Below the pieces are notes generated by a model that worked only from the letters and a program-made list of their open reading frames with translations, was not told where the DNA came from and made no database searches. 64,000 nucleotides of DNA from Punica granatum. Its lineage: Eukaryota; Streptophyta; Magnoliopsida; Myrtales; Lythraceae. The stretch's first letter is position 1, and every line of letters starts with the position of its first letter. Below are positions 58,411-64,000 of the stretch, piece after piece. The translations under genes were made by a program, and so were the position numbers. The stretch lies in assembly GCF_007655135.1 (NCBI RefSeq), contig NC_045130.1, positions 35,398,605 to 35,462,604 of the forward strand, written 5' to 3'.

Positions 58411-60483
58411 TGTTATTAAAAAAAAAATGATATTCCACCTATTGACCATGTTGACTTAAGAAAATTCTTCTCGTCCTCAATCTTTAGTTTAATTTTCAGT
58501 TTCGCTCTCTAATACATGGTTAGTCGATGTGGGGTCTTGCTATTTAAATCACTCTCAAATCTATTGACATTTAAATTTTTTCCAGATGCAAATTAATTTT
58601 AAAAATTAAGAAAATAAGGAAAGAAAAAGAATGCTTGCTGGTAATCCATTAGAGATCGTTTTAAGGTTTTCAGTTGTTTACCTTTTGCACTAGACAAAAC
58701 TCCACTCATAACGTCGATGTCTTAAACTAGAAATTCTAAAATCTCAGTATTTGCAATGTAGACGTTGTTGGTGACCATACCGTCACCCAACATTATACTC
58801 CATTGGAGTGTTGACGGCATAGGTTATTTGAAATGGTTTGGCTTTTATTTTCCTTAAGTAAAGTCTTGCGTTCAAATTTTGTAAATAGAGAAAATTCACA
58901 CTGGAAGAGTTTTATCCCTTAGTGGACTAACCTGACTCGACCGAAATAGTTGGAAGCCCATTGGGGTTCCAAATCCTAAGGTGTACATCGAAAAAAATCA
59001 TTTCATTCTTATTCTTTTTCTCTTAAAGGAAAAAATATGAACAATTCTTAATACTATAAGGTTGAATAAAAAAAAATTGATTCTTCAGGTTATCTAATTG
59101 CTATGCTTGGTGTGGTGACATTGGTTTTTCAATATTGAATAAATTGTTTTATTAGCCTTTTTACATATTTGCCCGATGCGTGATTTGCACCTGGTAAATA
59201 TATTCATTCGATCTATTGTAATGACCTTTGTCTCGATTAAAAACTAAGAGATGTTGGTATATATAATTCTCAGTAGAGAAAATACTCACGTCCCTTTAAT
59301 TTTCCCTTCTTTTATTTGCTTCTAAACTCATGAGCTTTTCTTGTAAATTAAAGCGATAAAATAAATTTGTTAATCTCCATGATCTCATCCTACAATAACT
59401 TTGAATATATGAGGCAACAATAACAACAAGGAAGGACCGGGGATTTTGATAGAGGAAAGTGAGTCATAGAGAGGCTAATTTTCCAAATTAGGAGGATAAT
59501 TATAAGTAATTTTATGGGTAAAATTAGGTTTAGAGAAATGACATTTAACCTCATTTGTTGAGAATATATGCACTTAATTTTTTTTTCCTTTTTAGTCCAT
59601 GCATTTATTTTTTTACTGAATAAGATTCACATTACATAAAATATTCATGCACAGTCTTTAATTATTTTATTTTTTATTTTTTATTTAAGCAATAAAAATT
59701 AAGAATAAATAATAAAAATAGTTGAAGGCTTCAATCTAGAGGACAAATAAAGAGATGGAGGGGGTGGCGTGTCGCAGGGCACTAGGAATGAAAGTCGAAA
59801 GTCGAAAATTGATGTCCGGCTCGACCAAAAATTGAACACCCAATTATAATTCCATAAGGGTCTGTAGCTCAATTCATTTCTTGGATTTTTTGAAGAAATC
59901 ATATAGGTATCCGACCGCCCCAAGAAACGTTACTGGAAGCCTTTCTCCTCCCTATTTGACCTGATTCTTTCTTAATTATTATTATTATTATTAAAATATT
60001 TTTTATTTCTAACATTTGAAATATATTGAAAGATCCTTATACAAATATTTTACGAAATGTGGTTTCTTTATTTAGTAAAAAATTAAATGTACGGACTTGA
60101 AAAGAAAAATTCATAATATATGAACTCAATTGATATTTTTCTCAAAAATAATAATTGGTTAACTAAGTCAAATGGGACTAAGTGTATATATTTTTAAAAA
60201 ATGGGATTAAGTGCACTAATTTCACCAAAAGTTAAATAAATAGAGGCTCATGAAACTATTATATACATTCATTGTTTAGGCTTCGTTTAGGAGTATGGCA
60301 ACAATTAAATAAGTGTTAATTTTATTGGGTTTTAAGTAAAAGGAAGTGTTTAGTGATTTTTTTAAAACCATGGTTCAGGTAATTTTTGGCATTGATTTTT
60401 TTAACTTAACTTATTATGAAATCAACACTTATATTTTAACAATTATATTTTAGCACTTTTACATCAATAATAGCACTCATAAA

Positions 60484-60954
60484 CATTGTTATCAGAATTG
60501 GACCGGACCGATCGAACCGGGAATCGGCACCATAATCGGTCCAATTCCACCTTCAGACTGGAAATGCACCTTTGAACCGTTAAACTCAAATTTATGGGTT
60601 CAATAGTTGGACAAATATATAAACAAAATTATTAAGTTGTTGATAATGTGGAGTTTTGAACCTCTCCCATCTCACTCCATGTGCACAACTATGCCCACTC
60701 CTTAACCAACTAGGCAATATCTATTTGTTGTTTCATTTCTTCATCAATTAGTTTAATTCCATAGATATTATGTATTTTTTTAATGAAATTAAATAGATAT
60801 TATGCGTTTAATTATCATTAATATTACTTTAAATATTACGATATTATGATTAAATAAATTTGCGGTCCGACCCATTGATCTGCCGATTGAACCCATAAAT
60901 CCATGAACCCATACCTTATCTGGTTCGATGTTCAATTCGGTTCTAATAACATTG
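60484..60954. mobile_element. hAT-type MITE, copy B
   Basis: Duplicate of 29056-29527 with the same CTCATAAA flanks, inherited by duplication and not by a new insertion. Confidence 0.8.
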
Positions 60955-61856
60955 CTCATAAACCAAGCCTTAGACTCTTATGGAGTCAACCCTACTTGGC
61001 CGATCGACAGTCCTAACATGCTTTGTCCTATCCTATTTCCTATGGCGGTAGTAATGGCGTAGTGGTTGCGTCCTCTTCCATCCAAGCTCTTTGATCGATC
61101 AACTCTCCCCCTTCCCTCAGAAGAGGAATTCTTCTCTCGGCTTCGCTACGATAACGTCCTTGCCTACCACGAAACATGATCGCACTATCAATCTGACAAT
61201 CCTACCTGCCACCTACAAAATTAGACCTTTTGTGTCTTGCTCTTTTTCTACTGGTTTTTTCATGTCTCGGCTCTCCTACTATGGTCGCTGATCTGAACCG
61301 GTCAAGGAGATCAAGGAGGCCTTGGCCTTCTTTGGTTTGATCATTGGGGATTGGTTTGTTGAGGATTAGGTAGATCTATTTTGTTTGTTGGTGATGATTG
61401 TTGGTGGGATCTTTACTCAGATACCGGATCAGGACATCACGTCTATCCTACTTCATTATGGAGTAGATTTTCATCATGGATTTAGGATGCCCTTCTTTCC
61501 AAATCTATCAGGGTCCATGATGAAGTACAGTTAGCAAGTAATGATGATCGCTAATGATTTCAAGATAACAAACTCCAATGGTACCCTTTCTTCTCTGATA
61601 TTTTTCTACTATTATCCTTTGTAATTTGCCTATGAATAAATCGTTTGTTTATACTCTTGTAATTTCCGATCGGGCAATTCCCTTTATATCCATTTTTACT
61701 GTGAATTAATAAAGGGTCTATTTAACCGTTTGATCAAAATAGACTCCTACAAAGTCAAACGAATTTTCACCATTTTCCTTAAACTAAAGCTTGAACATAT
61801 TTGAAAAATGTGACTGCTCAAGTGGGCAATTTTTTTTTCCGATAAAATGTTGTTTC

Positions 61857-62363
61857 TATTAACTTTTCATTGGGCTGATACGGACTCGAATCCATATCCA
61901 CTTAAAAGTTCAAGTTAATAAGTGGTGGTACACAAGTCTTATATAAATCAATGGATTTTGATACATCTTTTTTTTATAGGATTAATATCCTTAACACCCG
62001 TCCTCACATGCAACGTGTGGTCTATTTTTGCCTACATATTGTCACGTGTCCTTAAACACCTGCCCTCAACAATTGACCTCGAGTCGGGCTCCTCTTCCGT
62101 ACTCGGGCGAGGGGGGACTAACACGAGGTGCCCTTTGGTTGCACTCGACATACTGGGCCTGACGTGATGTGGGTGCGCACACGCGCGTAGGCACGCATAC
62201 ACCTAACCTGAGCTTTGATACCATATTAACTTTCCATTGAGCTTATATGGGCTCGGGCCCATATTCACTTAAAAGATCAAGATGATAAGTGATGGTACCC
62301 AAATTTTATATAAACCAATGAATTTGGATACATATTTTCTATCTAGGATTAATATTTTCGACA
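61857..62363 (-). mobile_element. TRIM-type mini-element, copy B
   Basis: Duplicate of 30431-30937, with LTRs and the TGGTATCAAAGC primer site on the minus strand preserved and a few point differences. Confidence 0.75.
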
Positions 62364-62892
62364 ATTTCTTCATTTCAATCATCAAAACTGGTATTTACAA
62401 TTACAATACTCGTCCAGGAATATCAAAAAGAAACTCTTCATACTAGCTCAGACCTAACAAAGGAGCCAAACTAGATTTACCAACTTTGCTCTGTTCATTA
62501 GGAAGCGGGAGAACTCTCTCTTTAACATAAGCTAAGATTTCTGCTAACTCTCTGACAGTAGATTACAACGTCTTTGTGTGATTTTGGCGGGAATGGTTGA
62601 ACTTGTTTGGTGTTAGGGCGGGGTATGCATTGAGGAAGAGAACGGCGCCATTTTTGGCAATTTAGGTGGGTGGTTAATGGATTTAGGTCCAACTCATCTG
62701 GCACGTGAGATTTTCGTTACAGATAGTATGCGGAAGATGACGGCATGACTAAAATATCAGACGGAATGGAGATTGAGGGATGAAAACAATGACAAAAATT
62801 TTTGAGAGACCAAACCCAAGGCTATGGGATCTTTCAGGACTAAAACCACACTTGACTCAATAAATAAATAAAATAAATGGACATTAATTATT

Positions 62893-62924
<32 letters not shown>

Positions 62925-63016
62925 TTTCGGTGCAAATTATTTAAGTATTATTAATCTTTTATAAGTATGTTATTTTTCTTTTTGTTAAAAATGAAAGCTC
63001 ATAAATTTAAATACGA

Positions 63017-64000
63017 GAAAAAGATGGATGGCTCGGACTTTTCGGATGGGTTCGCGATGTTCACCCTGCCTCAGCTGCCCGTCGATGTTCCCTCTCTCAA
63101 TACAGCTGGGTTCGCCAGATCAACGGCTCGGACTCTTCGAATGGGTTCACGAGGGTAGGGAGAACACACCCTTGGTGCTCGTAAGCCTCGTTGCTCCGGA
63201 GCCATGGAATCATCGGGGGCTAAGATTGAGTTGCAGTATTGTTCATCTTCTTCAATGACAAAGAAAACGAACGGTGGCAATTTGTTAAAAGAATAATTTC
63301 TTTAATTTCATATTTTGATTTTTGGAAGGGAGGGCATTCCAGTCTCCTATAATTATTTTGATTCCATTTTGTATTAATTCCGAGAACCGACCAACCATAG
63401 GTCTTGAATTAGAATTTCAATTCTAATCATTCAAATTCCCTCATCTTTTCAATTATATTCTCTCTTAATTCTATCCAGCGAACTAAGCGTCACGTGAAAA
63501 TGTGACTTCAAGACTTTATGTGATTTTCTGATTTTAATGAGATTAGCCTAAGATCATAAGTAATTAGCCTACACACTTTGTATCCCTATCATCTCACTTC
63601 TACCCAAGCCCGATAACCTCGAGTTTCGCTCTATGGTGTTTCCTGACCCGGCTTAACTAAGTACATTCAGATCAAGGCATAAACATCAAGACGTAATATT
63701 TACATCACTACATGGTTTTCTTACTTGCCCTTCTCCGATCTTTTATTACCTCTATCCTCTTCTAGTCCATAAATCTACCATATAATGGAAAGCAACGGAT
63801 GGGACGCACAAATGTATGGCTCTAGCTTAATGACTCTAACAAGCTGTCATTATAGGGGCAACAACCTTGATCACGGAGGTGGTCGCGCCGCCCACGCTCA
63901 CCATCGCCCTCTCTCTTTCTTTCACCACAAAATAGTTGGATGTCCTTTATATATATACATAGTTACATATACATATATATGTTGGCGCATCATCAAGGCC
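63017..64000. other. Right end of window inside copy B, no gene
   Basis: Equivalent to 31600-32583: a GC-richer repeat, then plain intergenic DNA. The TRIM and OMT-C expected next lie beyond the window. Confidence 0.6.

Larger units (their letters stand above)
52599..64000 (+). repeat. Segmental duplication, copy B (partner 21157-32583), runs off the window
   Basis: Nearly identical to copy A along its whole visible length and in the same orientation. Differences seen include a 13-bp deletion after 53630, single bases (for example aca(c/t)gtgat near 53396), homopolymer lengths and a shorter (ATT)n. The decayed direct-repeat pair (about 53601-55058), the block shared with 8196 (55617-57180), SINEs and the 124-bp unit are repeated as in copy A. 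Confidence 0.93.

Overview
This is plant nuclear DNA, most likely from a woody rosid-type eudicot. The evidence is genes with GT-AG introns, a VOZ transcription factor (a family found only in vascular plants), a cluster of plant type I O-methyltransferases (OMTs), and very AT-rich intergenic DNA full of nested plant transposons. I cannot name the species. There is no bacterial-style gene organisation, CRISPR array, rRNA or true tRNA gene.

Layout. (1) 0.4-3.1 kb, minus strand: a complete four-coding-exon VOZ gene with a probable 5'UTR intron. (2) 3.1-12.5 kb: AT-rich repeats, including a TRIM element, a 318-bp Mutator-type hairpin MITE with a perfect 9-bp target duplication, a four-copy 124-bp tandem array and SINEs. 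(3) 12.5-20.9 kb: unit I, with intact OMT-A (14151-15472) and transposon insertions downstream, notably a 1.56-kb Pack-MULE carrying a fragment of an NLR leucine-rich repeat. (4) 21.2-32.6 kb: unit II, with an OMT reduced by a deletion to its first ~50 codons. (5) 32.6-52.2 kb: unit III, with intact OMT-C (34132-35453), a TIR element split by a 5.8-kb TG...CA insertion, a 1.8-kb LTR retroelement whose ORF joins a gag-like start to pieces of two host genes (PRP6/STA1 and PP2C), a dead LINE, and a decayed exon 2 of a fifth OMT. (6) 52.6-64.0 kb: a nearly identical second copy of unit II. It starts in the same older repeat that precedes the first copy, so the period is 31.4 kb and a second OMT-C copy is predicted just past the window end.

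How it fits together: one OMT lineage has spread by local duplication. Two copies stay intact and differ mostly in the putative substrate pocket, two are identical truncated relics, and one is a decayed exon. Each unit's private transposon insertions have clean empty sites in the sister units, which allows insertions to be polarised and relative ages worked out. The recent 31.4-kb duplication looks like unequal crossing over between diverged repeats, though uncollapsed haplotypes in an assembly could look similar.
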